This document shows, piece after piece, positions 11,942 to 21,725 of a stretch of DNA of 64,000 nt (position 1 is the stretch's first letter; each line of letters starts with the position of its first letter). The stretch covers positions 109,813-173,812 of the forward strand of contig NZ_JAODMK010000010.1 of assembly GCF_025465545.1 (NCBI RefSeq). Direction: 5' to 3'. The stretch is from Naasia sp. (GTDB lineage Bacteria > Actinomycetota > Actinomycetes > Actinomycetales > Microbacteriaceae). The position numbers and the translations under genes are program-made. Under the pieces are notes generated by a model. It did not search any database and was not told the origin of the DNA. It worked only from the letters and a program-made list of their open reading frames with translations.

Positions 11942-12708
11942 CCAACGAGCGCCGAGTGATCATCCACCCGGACACCGACTCGCTGGCCGGATCCGTCGCC
12001 GCCCGGTTCATCACCAAGGTCGTCGACCTCCTCGCCGAGAACGAAGAGGCGAACATCGTCCTCACTGGCGGCACGATGGGCGCCGCCACCCAGACGGCCA
12101 TCCGCGACTCGTCCGCCCGCGACACCGTGGACTGGTCCCGGGTGCACTTCTGGTGGGGCGACGAGCGCTTCCTGCCCGCGGGGCACGCCGACCGCAACGA
12201 CGTGCAGGCGCGCGAGGCCCTGCTCGACGCTCTCGCCATCCCCGAGTCGAACATCCACCCGTTCCCGGCCAGCGACGTGATCCCCGACATCTCCGAGGCC
12301 GCCGCGGCATACGCCTACGAGCTGGTGCTGGCCGCCCCTGAGGGCGCGCGCGTCCCCCGGTTCGACATCACCTTCCTCGGCGTGGGACCCGACGGGCATG
12401 TCGCCTCCCTCTTCCCCGAGCGCGAGGTGCACCGCATCCAGGAGCGGATGGTCGTCCCGGTCCGCGAGGCGCCGAAGCCTCCGCCCGAGCGCCTCAGCCT
12501 CACGCTTCCGGCCATCAACTCCTCCGACCGGGTGTGGATGGTCCTGTCGGGTGCCGACAAGGCCCCCGCCCTGGGACTCGCCCTGGCCGGCGCAAGCCCG
12601 AACGAGGTGCCCGTCGCCGGCGTGATGGGACGCAAGCGCACGGTGTTCTTCGTCGACAAGGCGGCGGCCGCGGACGTGCCGGAGAACCTGATCGCCAGCA
12701 CCTACTGA
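11938..12708 (+). CDS. pgl: 6-phosphogluconolactonase
   Basis: GTG at 11938; NIVLTGGTMGAATQTAI...VDWSRVHFWWGDERFLPAGHADRN. Confidence 0.95.
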   Translation: MTNERRVIIHPDTDSLAGSVAARFITKVVDLLAENEEANIVLTGGTMGAATQTAIRDSSARDTVDWSRVHFWWGDERFLPAGHADRNDVQAREALLDALAIPESNIHPFPASDVIPDISEAAAAYAYELVLAAPEGARVPRFDITFLGVGPDGHVASLFPEREVHRIQERMVVPVREAPKPPPERLSLTLPAINSSDRVWMVLSGADKAPALGLALAGASPNEVPVAGVMGRKRTVFFVDKAAAADVPENLIASTY

Positions 12709-12731
12709 CCGCGCACCGCTCGGACCGACGA

Positions 12732-12767
12732 GAAGAGCCCCTGACCAGCGCTGGTCAGGGGCTCTTC
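12732..12767. terminator. Perfect 36-nt inverted repeat between convergent pgl and rbpA; probable bidirectional terminator
   Basis: GAAGAGCCCCTGACCAGC|GCTGGTCAGGGGCTCTTC, exact reverse complements. Confidence 0.85.
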
Positions 12768-12777
12768 CGTTGCTCGG

Positions 12778-13146
12778 TCAGCTCTGGGCGGGGATCTTCC
12801 CTCGCCGGATGCGGAGCTGGGTGAGAGCCTCCTCGAGGAGCTCGGCCGCTTCCTGCTCGGTGCGGCGCTCCTTCACGTAGGCGAGGTGCGTCTTGTACGG
12901 CTCCGCCTTGCTCACCGCGGGCGGGTTGGCCTGATCCCGGCCTGCGGGCAGGCCGGAGGACGGGGAGTCGATGACCTCGGGGATCTCGTCGTCGGGGAGG
13001 TTCGCCGCGAAGTGGCGAACCGTCTCGTTGCCGAGCGCGTCCCAGTAGGAGACGGCGATCCGGTCGGCGTGGAAGCCGTGGTCCTGCTCGCCCATGGGCC
13101 CTGCGCCGACGCGTGAGCCGCGAATTGCGCTGCCGCCTGATGCCAC
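12778..13146 (-). CDS. rbpA: RNA polymerase-binding protein RbpA
   Basis: VASGGSAIRGSRVGAGPMGEQDHGFHADRIAVSYWDALGNETVRHFAANLPDDEIPE; start GTG 13146. Confidence 0.88.
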   Translation of the reverse strand: MASGGSAIRGSRVGAGPMGEQDHGFHADRIAVSYWDALGNETVRHFAANLPDDEIPEVIDSPSSGLPAGRDQANPPAVSKAEPYKTHLAYVKERRTEQEAAELLEEALTQLRIRRGKIPAQS

Positions 13147-13186
13147 TTGATCCTCGTTTCGTGCTGTGGTGGGAAGGGCGAGGGCG

Positions 13187-13438
13187 TCAGGCGCCGACGT
13201 CGAAGCGAGTGATGAGGCCGAGCACCACGATGCACGCGACCCAGAGCAGGCCGAGGATGACCGTGATGCGGTTGAGGTTGCGCTCCGCAACGCCGGAGGC
13301 GCCCAGGTTGCTCGTGACGCCGCCGCCGAACATGTCGGACAGGCCGCCGCCGCGACCGCGGTGCAGCAGGATGAGCATGGTCAGCAGAAGGCTGGTGATG
13401 CCGAGCACCACCTGCAGCACGACCGCGAGGATCTCCAC
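13187..13438 (-). CDS. secG: Preprotein translocase subunit SecG
   Basis: 83 aa; MEILAVVLQVVLGITSLLLTMLILLHRGRGGGLSDMFGGGVTSNLGASGVAERNLNRITV. Confidence 0.95.
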   Translation of the reverse strand: MEILAVVLQVVLGITSLLLTMLILLHRGRGGGLSDMFGGGVTSNLGASGVAERNLNRITVILGLLWVACIVVLGLITRFDVGA

Positions 13439-13480
13439 GCATTGCCTTTCGTCAAGTGCCCGATCTCCGGGCCGAAGACG

Positions 13481-13494
13481 AGTATAAGCGCTTA
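13481..13494 (-). promoter_or_regulatory. Putative secG promoter -10 (TATACT) overlapping a perfect palindrome TAAGCGCTTA
   Basis: Minus strand GGTAAGCGCTTATACTCG about 45 nt upstream of the secG start. Confidence 0.45.
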
Positions 13495-13570
13495 CCCGCT
13501 CTGAGGCCCCGGCGCAGCCGCGGGCGCGGCGGAGAAGCGGCCGTCGGAACCCGTGACGAGCGCCCGAGGA

Positions 13571-15523
13571 TCAGCGGTCGACGCTGCTGATCACGGTCGA
13601 GTCGGAGATCTTCAGCACGCCGTCCTCCTCGACGAGCACGAACGAGGTCACCTCCTCGGTGACGCTGCCGTCGTCGTACGTGTACACGAGCGTCGCCTGC
13701 GCCTCGCCCGGGACGGAGGCGGTGACGTCTTCCGCGTCCACCTGGTCGACCGGCGCCCAGAACGCCTCGTAGGCATCCCTGCCGCCCGCGTGGTTCTCCT
13801 GGTAGTCCGCCGTCATCAGCGGCCAGGCGGCGGCGGTGTCGTCCGGCACCAGGCTGTAGTAGTCCTCGATGGCAGCCACCAGGTCGTCCTCGCTGTCGAC
13901 CGACGGGGCCTCGCCGTCGCCCGGCGGCGGCGGCGAGGACGGCTCTGTGGAGGGCGCGGAAGTGGTGGGCGCCGGAGGCGGCGGCGAGCTCGGCTGAGGA
14001 GAGCGGGTCTCCGGGTCGGGGGTGGCGGAACTCTGGGCCGGTGTCGACGGTGCGGAGGAGGGAGTGCCGCCCGCCGTGTCGGGGCGGGCGTCCGACGGCT
14101 GCCCCAACGGGCCGCGGATCAGGGAGGTCAGCAGGATCGCCGCGAGGGCCAGCACCGCGAGCACGACGAGCAGGAGGGCGAGCCTCCTCCTGTCCGGCCG
14201 CTCCCCCGGCTCTCCGTCGTCGGGAACCGGCGGCGAGGGGGGTGCGGTCCGCGCGGGTGCCGCCTGAGCGCTGTCCGGCACCCGCGGAGCTGCGGCGGCG
14301 ACGGCGGCGACAGACCCGGCGGCCGGGACGGCGACGGGACGGGTCGACGGCGCCGTAGGCACCGAAGCCACGGGCGCGGGAGGGGCAGGCGGGGCAGTCA
14401 TGCCCTGGGTTGCGCCGAGGGCGGCAGTGTCGACGGCGAGCGGCGCAGCCACCTCCTCTTCCGCGAGCGGCCGGTCCTCCTCCTCCTCCTCCTCCTCCTC
14501 GCCGTGCGCCTCAGCCGCGGGTTCCTCCGGAAGCTCGTGGCCGACGGGTTCGACAGGGGCCGGCTCCCTGTGCGCCGGCTCCTCCACGAGCGACTCCGCG
14601 GCCACCGGAGGAAGGATCGCGGTGGCCGGCTCAGCTTCCCACGGCGGCACGACCGGGGGCAGCACCGGAGGCGGCGCGACCGGCAGGAGCGCGGTCTTCT
14701 CCGACTCCCGCTCGAGCGCAGCGAGGCGCTTGGTCACCTTCTTCATGTCCGGCCGGGCCTGCGGGTCCGAGGCGAGCATCTCGAGGATCAGCGCCGACAG
14801 CGCTCCCCCGTGCTGCGGCGGCGCGAAGGCGCCGGAGGCGACCTTGTGCAGCAGGGCGATGGAGTTGTTGTCCATCCCGAACGGCGGCTGGCCCTCCACC
14901 GCCGCGTAGAGCGTCGATCCGAGCGAGAAGACGTCGGAGGAGAAGCCGGACTCGGCACCTCGCGCCACCTCGGGCGCGAGGTAGGCGGGAGTGCCGTGGA
15001 CCAGTCCCGTGGAGGTGAGCGTCGCGTCACCGAGCGCGTGGGAGATGCCGAAGTCGCTGATCATCGCGGAGCCGTCCTCGGCGATCAGGATGTTGCCGGG
15101 CTTCACGTCGCGATGCACGATGCCGAGCTTGTGTGCCGCCGCGAGGGCGGAGGCGATCTGGCCGCCGATCCTCGCCGCGTCGTGCGGCGAGAGCCGCCCG
15201 TCGTCGCGGAGGACGTCGGAGAGCGTCCGGGACGGCACGAACTGCATGATCAGGCACGGTCGGCCCTCGTGCTCGATGGCGTCGAACACCGGCACCGCGT
15301 GCGGGTGGTGCAGCCGAGCGGTGATCCGCGCCTCGCGCATCGCGCGGTTCTTGGCGAGCTCCGCCTCGTCCTCCGGCACGCCCACCTCGGTGCGCAGCTC
15401 CTTGACCGCGACCGGGCGCTGGAGGAGCTCGTCCCAGGCCTCCCAGACGACGCCCATTCCACCGGTGGCGATGAGGCGCACGAGGCGGTAGCGACCGGCG
15501 AGGATCGCCTGGGGCTTGCTCAC
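13571..15523 (-). CDS. Serine/threonine protein kinase (PknB-like) with TM segment and extracytoplasmic domain
   Basis: HRDVKPGNILIAEDGSAMISDFGIS, GTPAYLAPEVARG; TM LALLLVVLAVLALAAILLTSLI; Pro/Ser/Thr linker. Confidence 0.95.
   Translation of the reverse strand: MSKPQAILAGRYRLVRLIATGGMGVVWEAWDELLQRPVAVKELRTEVGVPEDEAELAKNRAMREARITARLHHPHAVPVFDAIEHEGRPCLIMQFVPSRTLSDVLRDDGRLSPHDAARIGGQIASALAAAHKLGIVHRDVKPGNILIAEDGSAMISDFGISHALGDATLTSTGLVHGTPAYLAPEVARGAESGFSSDVFSLGSTLYAAVEGQPPFGMDNNSIALLHKVASGAFAPPQHGGALSALILEMLASDPQARPDMKKVTKRLAALERESEKTALLPVAPPPVLPPVVPPWEAEPATAILPPVAAESLVEEPAHREPAPVEPVGHELPEEPAAEAHGEEEEEEEEDRPLAEEEVAAPLAVDTAALGATQGMTAPPAPPAPVASVPTAPSTRPVAVPAAGSVAAVAAAAPRVPDSAQAAPARTAPPSPPVPDDGEPGERPDRRRLALLLVVLAVLALAAILLTSLIRGPLGQPSDARPDTAGGTPSSAPSTPAQSSATPDPETRSPQPSSPPPPAPTTSAPSTEPSSPPPPGDGEAPSVDSEDDLVAAIEDYYSLVPDDTAAAWPLMTADYQENHAGGRDAYEAFWAPVDQVDAEDVTASVPGEAQATLVYTYDDGSVTEEVTSFVLVEEDGVLKISDSTVISSVDR
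14475..14500. repeat. In-frame (TCC)n microsatellite encoding the poly-Glu stretch of the kinase
   Basis: TCC x8 plus TC in the kinase juxtamembrane region (EEEEEEEED). Confidence 0.8.
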
Positions 15524-15613
15524 GGACCTCTCCTCTTCGCCGGCGGGCGGATCGAGCCTACGTCCGCGTGCGGGATGCGGCTCAGGCCTTGACCTGGCCG
15601 CATCCGCTCGGGG

Positions 15614-16408
15614 TCAGGCGCCGACGTGCTTGAGGAAGCGGGCGATGCTCGAGAACTCCTTGAGGTCGAGGCTCGCCCCGCCGACCAGGGCGCCATCGAC
15701 GTCCGGCTCCCGCAGGAAGCCGGCGATGTTGGATGCCTTGACGGATCCGCCGTAGAGCACTCGGGTGGCCTCCGCCGCTTCGGGCGAGAGCACCTCGGCG
15801 AGCAGCGAGCGCAGTGCGGCTGCCACCTGCTGGGCCTGCTCGGGAGTCGCGGCCTGTCCCGACCCGATGGCCCAGACCGGCTCGTAGGCGACGACGATCT
15901 CGGCATCCGCCGGCACGCCGGCGAGGGCGGTGCGCAGCTGCGCGACCGGCACGGCGCTGGGCCCGAACTCCTCCAGGTCCGCCGCGGTCTCGCCGACGCA
16001 GACAACCGGGACGAGCTTGTGCCGCAGTGCCGCTGCGACCTTTGCGGCGACGATCTCGTCGGTCTCGCCGTGGTTGACGCGCCGCTCGGAGTGGCCGATG
16101 AGCACGTACCTGGCCTCGAGGGCGGCGAGGAACGCGCCCGAGATCTCCCCGGTGTACGCTCCCGAGTCGTGCTGGGAGAGGTCCTGGCCGCCGAAGGCCA
16201 GCTCGTACTTGTCGGCCGAGATCAGCGTCTGCACCGAGCGCAGATCGGTGAACGGCGGGAAGATCGCGACCTCGGTGGTGCGGTAGTCGTGCCCCGCGTC
16301 CTTCAGCGTCCACGCGAGTTTCTGCACGAACGCGATCGACTGGAGGTGGTCCAGGTTCATCTTCCAGTTGCCGGCGATCAACGGCACACGCCCGGTCACT
16401 GCTGCCAT
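15614..16408 (-). CDS. tpiA: Triosephosphate isomerase
   Basis: MAAVTGRVPLIAGNWKMNLDHLQSIAFVQKLAW; VAYEPVWAIGSG; the start lies within a tandem repeat. Confidence 0.97.
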   Translation of the reverse strand: MAAVTGRVPLIAGNWKMNLDHLQSIAFVQKLAWTLKDAGHDYRTTEVAIFPPFTDLRSVQTLISADKYELAFGGQDLSQHDSGAYTGEISGAFLAALEARYVLIGHSERRVNHGETDEIVAAKVAAALRHKLVPVVCVGETAADLEEFGPSAVPVAQLRTALAGVPADAEIVVAYEPVWAIGSGQAATPEQAQQVAAALRSLLAEVLSPEAAEATRVLYGGSVKASNIAGFLREPDVDGALVGGASLDLKEFSSIARFLKHVGA

Positions 16409-16503
16409 CTCGCACTGCCCTCCAGGACGCCCACGCGCCCAGCTACTGCTGCCATCTCGCACTGCCCTCCAGGACGCCCACGCGCCCGGCTACTGCTGCC
16501 ATC
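16398..16503. repeat. 47-bp tandem repeat (2 copies plus 12-bp third partial) spanning the pgk stop and tpiA start
   Basis: actgctgccatctcgcactgccctccaggacgcccacgcgccc(a/g)gct at 16398-16444 and 16445-16491; actgctgccatc at 16492-16503. Confidence 0.95.
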
Positions 16504-17695
16504 CGAGGATCTCCAGACCGGGCAGCTTCTTGCCCTCCAGGAACTCCAGGCTGGCGCCGCCACCCGTGGAGATGTGACCGAACTGCTCGTCATCGAACCC
16601 GAGGGCGCGGACGGCGGCTGCCGAGTCGCCGCCGCCGACGACGGAGAGCCCGTCGACGCGGGTCAGCGCATCGGCGACCGTCCGGGTTCCCTCGGCGAAG
16701 GCGGGGAACTCGAAGACGCCCATCGGTCCGTTCCAGAAGACGGTCTTCGACGACGAGATGATCTCGGCGAACCGGGCCGCCGTCTCGGGACCGATGTCCA
16801 GGCCGATGCCGTCCGCGCCGAACGGGGTGGCCTCGATCGCGTCGATGGCGGTGGTCTGGTGCTGCGCGTCCGCGGAGAACGATGCGGCCACGACGACGTC
16901 GGTCGGCAGCACGATGTCCACCCCGAGCCTCTCGGCACGGTCCAGATACTCGCGGACGATGTCGAGCTGGTCCTGCTCGAGGAGGCTCTTGCCCACCGGG
17001 TGACCCTGCGCGGCGAGGAAGGTGAACAGCATGCCCCCGCCGATCAGGAGCGAGTCGACGCGGGGAAGCAGATGGTCGATGACCCCGAGCTTGTCGCTGA
17101 CCTTCGAGCCGCCGAGGACCACCGTGTACGGCTTCTCCGGCTTCTCGGTGAGCTGCTCCAGCACGTCGAGCTCGTCGGCGATCAGCGTGCCGGCGGCGCT
17201 CGGCAGCGCCTTCGCCAGCTCGTAGACGCTCGCCTGTTTGCGGTGCACGACGCCGAAGCCGTCGGACACGAACACCTCGCCGAACTGGGCGAGCTCCCGG
17301 GCGTAGGCCTGACGCTCGCCCTCGTCCTTGCTGGTCTCCCGGGGGTCGAACCGAAGGTTCTCCAGCAGTCGGACCTCGCCGTCCCCGAGGTCCTTCGACG
17401 TCTTGGCGGCCGGGACGCTGTCGAACTGCACTTCCATGCCGAGGAGCTCACCGAGACGCTGCGCGACCGGCGCGAGGCTGTACTTCGCCTGCGGCGCCCC
17501 GTCAGGACGGCCGAGGTGGGAGATCACCGTCACGCGTGCGTTCTCGTCGAGCAGCTCGGAGATGGTTGCCAGGGAGGCGCGGATGCGGCCGTCGTCGGTG
17601 ATCTCGCCGTCCTTCAGGGGGACGTTGAGGTCACACCGGACGACGACCGCCCTGCCCCCGAGGGAGCCGAGCGTGTCGAGGGTGCGGAACACCAT
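16490..17695 (-). CDS. pgk: Phosphoglycerate kinase
   Basis: [45 protein letters not shown]. Confidence 0.98.
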   Translation of the reverse strand: MVFRTLDTLGSLGGRAVVVRCDLNVPLKDGEITDDGRIRASLATISELLDENARVTVISHLGRPDGAPQAKYSLAPVAQRLGELLGMEVQFDSVPAAKTSKDLGDGEVRLLENLRFDPRETSKDEGERQAYARELAQFGEVFVSDGFGVVHRKQASVYELAKALPSAAGTLIADELDVLEQLTEKPEKPYTVVLGGSKVSDKLGVIDHLLPRVDSLLIGGGMLFTFLAAQGHPVGKSLLEQDQLDIVREYLDRAERLGVDIVLPTDVVVAASFSADAQHQTTAIDAIEATPFGADGIGLDIGPETAARFAEIISSSKTVFWNGPMGVFEFPAFAEGTRTVADALTRVDGLSVVGGGDSAAAVRALGFDDEQFGHISTGGGASLEFLEGKKLPGLEILGWQQ

Positions 17696-17699
17696 CGGG

Positions 17700-18770
<1,071 letters not shown>

Positions 18771-18809
18771 TCAAGGGTCTCGGCGGGCCCGAAGGGGCGC
18801 CGAGTGAGG

Positions 18810-18850
18810 GTCTCGGCGGGACCATCCATGCAGGACAGACCCGCCGAGAC
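18810..18850 (-). terminator. Hairpin downstream of sodA / upstream of gap
   Basis: GTCTCGGCGGG (18810-18820) pairs with CCCGCCGAGAC (18840-18850), 11 bp; starts 11 nt past the sodA stop; no U-tract. Confidence 0.5.
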
Positions 18851-18860
18851 GAGCCTATCG

Positions 18861-19487
18861 CTAGGGAAGGAGCAGCAATCTGCGAGCGTTCGAGCGGGCG
18901 GCCTCGAGGCGCTGCTGCACGTTCGCCCAGTCGACCACGTTCCACCAGGCCTTCACGTAGTCGGGTCGCACGTTCTTGTAGTCGAGGTAGTACGCGTGCT
19001 CCCACACGTCCAGCATGAGCAGCGGGACGCTCAGCGCCGGGATGTTGTCCTGCTGGTTGAAGAGCTGCTCGATGACGAGGTTGCCGCCGATGGTGTCGTA
19101 GGCGAGGAGGGCCCAGCCGGACCCCTGAACGCCGATCGCCGCGGCGGTGAAGTGCGCCTGGAACTTGTCGAACGATCCGAACGACTCGTCGAGCGCGGCA
19201 GCGAGCTCACCGGTGGGCCGGTCGCCGCCGTCGGGCGACATGTTGGTCCAGAAGATCGAGTGGTTGACGTGCCCGCCCAGGTTGAAGGCCAGGTCCTTCT
19301 GCAGCTTGTTCAGGTTGGCGAGATTGCCGCTCTCGCGGGCCTCCGCCATCTGGGCCAGCGCCGTGTTGGCGCCCGTGACGTAGGTCTGGTGGTGCTTGCT
19401 GTGGTGCAGCTCCATGATCGTGGCGCTGATGTGCGGCTCCAGCGCTCCGTAGTCGTACCCCAGATCGGGAAGGGTGTACTCAGCCAT
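18861..19487 (-). CDS. sodA: Superoxide dismutase (Mn/Fe)
   Basis: [63 protein letters not shown]. Confidence 0.97.
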   Translation of the reverse strand: MAEYTLPDLGYDYGALEPHISATIMELHHSKHHQTYVTGANTALAQMAEARESGNLANLNKLQKDLAFNLGGHVNHSIFWTNMSPDGGDRPTGELAAALDESFGSFDKFQAHFTAAAIGVQGSGWALLAYDTIGGNLVIEQLFNQQDNIPALSVPLLMLDVWEHAYYLDYKNVRPDYVKAWWNVVDWANVQQRLEAARSNARRLLLLP

Positions 19488-19547
19488 ATCCAGTTGTCTC
19501 CTCTCGTGGCCCCGGGGGCCACCCAGAAGGCGCCTCTCCGGGTCGTT

Positions 19548-19564
19548 CCCAGTGTAGAACTGGG
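19548..19564 (-). promoter_or_regulatory. Inverted repeat CCCAGT-N5-ACTGGG overlapping a putative sodA -10
   Basis: CCCAGTGTAGAACTGGG; minus-strand TACACT inside the dyad, about 64 nt upstream of the sodA ATG. Confidence 0.4.
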
Positions 19565-19653
19565 CGCCGGATGCGCTATTCCCGAGAATCGACCGGGAGG
19601 ATCCTCCCAGGGTCAGGGGGCGCGTCCCGCTGCTCATCGAGCGCGCCTCGAGG

Positions 19654-19689
19654 CGCCGAGCGCGCTACGTGTACGGGGCGCGCTCGGCG
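19654..19689 (-). terminator. Hairpin downstream of whiA
   Basis: CGCCGAGCGCG (19654-19664) / CGCGCTCGGCG (19679-19689), 11-bp perfect stem just past the whiA stop. Confidence 0.5.
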
Positions 19690-19710
19690 TCCCGGGGCGC
19701 ACTCGGCGGA

Positions 19711-20688
19711 TCAGTCGTCGAGATCCGGGGGGAGGTTCGCGTCCGTGCCCGGGACGCCCAGCTCGACGGCGCGCTTGTCGGCCATCGCGAGCAGGCGGCG
19801 GATGCGGCCGGCGACCGCGTCCTTGGTCATGGGCGGGTCGGCGAAGTGGCCGAGCTCGTCGAGGCTCGCGTCGCGGTGCGCCAGCCGGAGCCGGCCGGCG
19901 TACTGCAGGTGGTCCGGGATGCCGTCCCCGAGGATCTCCAGGGCCCGCTCGACCCGGGCACAGGCGGCGACGGCGGCCTGGGCGGAGCGGCGCAGGTTCG
20001 CGTCGTCGAAGTTGACGAGTCGGTTGGCGGTGGCGCGGACCTCCCGGCGCTGCCGGAGGTCCTCCCAGTTCTGCCGGGTCTCGGTCGCGCCCATCCGCTC
20101 GAGCATGTCGCCGATGGCCTCGCCGTCGCGGATGACCACCCGGTGCACCCCGCGCACCTCGCGGGCCTTCGCAGAGACGCTGAGCCTGCCCGCCGCGCCG
20201 ACGAGCGCCATGGCGGTCTCGTTGCCGGGGCAGGTGACTTCGAGGGCCGCAGAGCGGCCAGGGTCGGTGAGGGTGCCGCGGGCGAGGAATGCGCCGCGCC
20301 AGATGGCGGAGAGGTCCTCGATGGAACCGGTGGTGAGGCGATTCGGCAGGCCCCGGATCGGCCGGCGACGGGCGTCCAGGAGGCCGGTCTGCCGGGCCAG
20401 GGTCTCCCCGCCTTCGATGACGCGCACCACATAGGTGTTGGTCCGGCGGACTCCGGAGGCGGAGATCACGGCCACGTCTCCGCGCACGCCGTAGAGCTCG
20501 GCCAGGTCCTTGCGGACGCGCCGGGCGACCTGCGGGGAGTCCAGCTCGGACTCGACCGCGATGCGTCCCGAGATCAGGTGCAGGCCACCGGCGAAGCGCA
20601 GGATGGTGGCCAACTCAGCCGCGCGGACCGTCGTCTTGCCGACCTCGATCTTCGCGAGCTCGTCCTTCACATCCGCGGTCAGTGCCAA
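19711..20688 (-). CDS. whiA: DNA-binding protein WhiA
   Basis: [38 protein letters not shown]; likely TTG start at 20688. Confidence 0.92.
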   Translation of the reverse strand: MALTADVKDELAKIEVGKTTVRAAELATILRFAGGLHLISGRIAVESELDSPQVARRVRKDLAELYGVRGDVAVISASGVRRTNTYVVRVIEGGETLARQTGLLDARRRPIRGLPNRLTTGSIEDLSAIWRGAFLARGTLTDPGRSAALEVTCPGNETAMALVGAAGRLSVSAKAREVRGVHRVVIRDGEAIGDMLERMGATETRQNWEDLRQRREVRATANRLVNFDDANLRRSAQAAVAACARVERALEILGDGIPDHLQYAGRLRLAHRDASLDELGHFADPPMTKDAVAGRIRRLLAMADKRAVELGVPGTDANLPPDLDD

Positions 20689-20749
20689 GTCCCTCGTCCT
20701 CCACCCATCTCCCCAGTGTCGCATCTTCGCGGCATCGGGGCGGGCGGAG

Positions 20750-21664
20750 TCACTCTCGACCGAGGTCGCGGTGCTTCACGCTCACACTCACACCGGGCTG
20801 TTCCCGGAGTCGTCTCGCCATCTCCTCCACGATCGCGACCGACCGATGCCTTCCCCCCGTGCAACCAATGGCGATCGTAGCGTGCCGCTTGTTCTCGCGC
20901 CGATATCCGGACAGGACGGGCACGAGGGCCGCGGAGTAGCCGTCGATGAACTCCGCCGCGCCCTCCTGACCGAGGACGTACGCGCTCACCTCGCCGTCGA
21001 GCCCGGTGCCCGGCCGCAGCTCCGGAACCCAGTAGGGATTGGGCAGGAATCGGGCATCGGCGACCATGTCGGCGTCGGTGGGCAGGCCGTACTTGAAGCC
21101 GAAGCTGGTCAGCGTGACGCGGACACCCGGGGTGTCCGCCTCGCTGAAGATGTCGATGATCGCGGTGCTGAGCTGGTGGATGTTGAGCTCAGAGGTGTCG
21201 AGCACGATGTCGGCCTGCTCCCGGACGGACGCGGTGCGGGACCGCTCCTCCGTGATGCCGTCGAGCAGCGTGCCGTCGCCCTGGAGCGGGTGCGGCCGGC
21301 GCACCTGCTCGAACCGGCGCACAAGGACGCCGTCGTTCGCCTCGAGGAAGAGGACCCGGATCTGCGTCGTTCCCTTGAGCTGCTGCACGAGCTCACGCAG
21401 CTCGGCGAACAGGGCGCCGCCTCGCACATCGACGACGACGGCGATGCGGGGCAGACTCTCCCCCGCGCGCTCCGCCACGTCGAGGAGCGTCGCGAGCATC
21501 TGCGGGGGCAGGTTGTCCACCACGTACCAGCCGAGGTCTTCCAGGGCATTGCCCACCGTGCTGCGGCCCGCCCCGGACATGCCCGTGACGATGAGCACGT
21601 TCTGGCCGCTCAGCGGCGTGCGGCGCGCGTCGGGTGCCGCGTCGTTCCCGGGGGAAAGGGTCAT
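20750..21664 (-). CDS. rapZ: RapZ-family nucleotide-binding protein (RNase adapter homolog)
   Basis: [61 protein letters not shown]. Confidence 0.93.
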   Translation of the reverse strand: MTLSPGNDAAPDARRTPLSGQNVLIVTGMSGAGRSTVGNALEDLGWYVVDNLPPQMLATLLDVAERAGESLPRIAVVVDVRGGALFAELRELVQQLKGTTQIRVLFLEANDGVLVRRFEQVRRPHPLQGDGTLLDGITEERSRTASVREQADIVLDTSELNIHQLSTAIIDIFSEADTPGVRVTLTSFGFKYGLPTDADMVADARFLPNPYWVPELRPGTGLDGEVSAYVLGQEGAAEFIDGYSAALVPVLSGYRRENKRHATIAIGCTGGRHRSVAIVEEMARRLREQPGVSVSVKHRDLGRE

Positions 21665-21725
21665 GCTCCGCTTCCGGTCGTGGCTGCTGCCCCCAGCGTA
21701 GGCGAGCGGCGGGGGAAGGCCGGTG

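Noticed and set aside
12732-12767. Perfect 36-bp palindrome considered as a mobile-element end or protein site
   Set aside because: Lies between convergent genes and is fully explained as a bidirectional terminator.
13141-13152. TGCCACTTGAT, 11-nt match to the REP-like palindrome near the rbpA start
   Set aside because: No matching opposite arm or inner stem nearby; likely chance.
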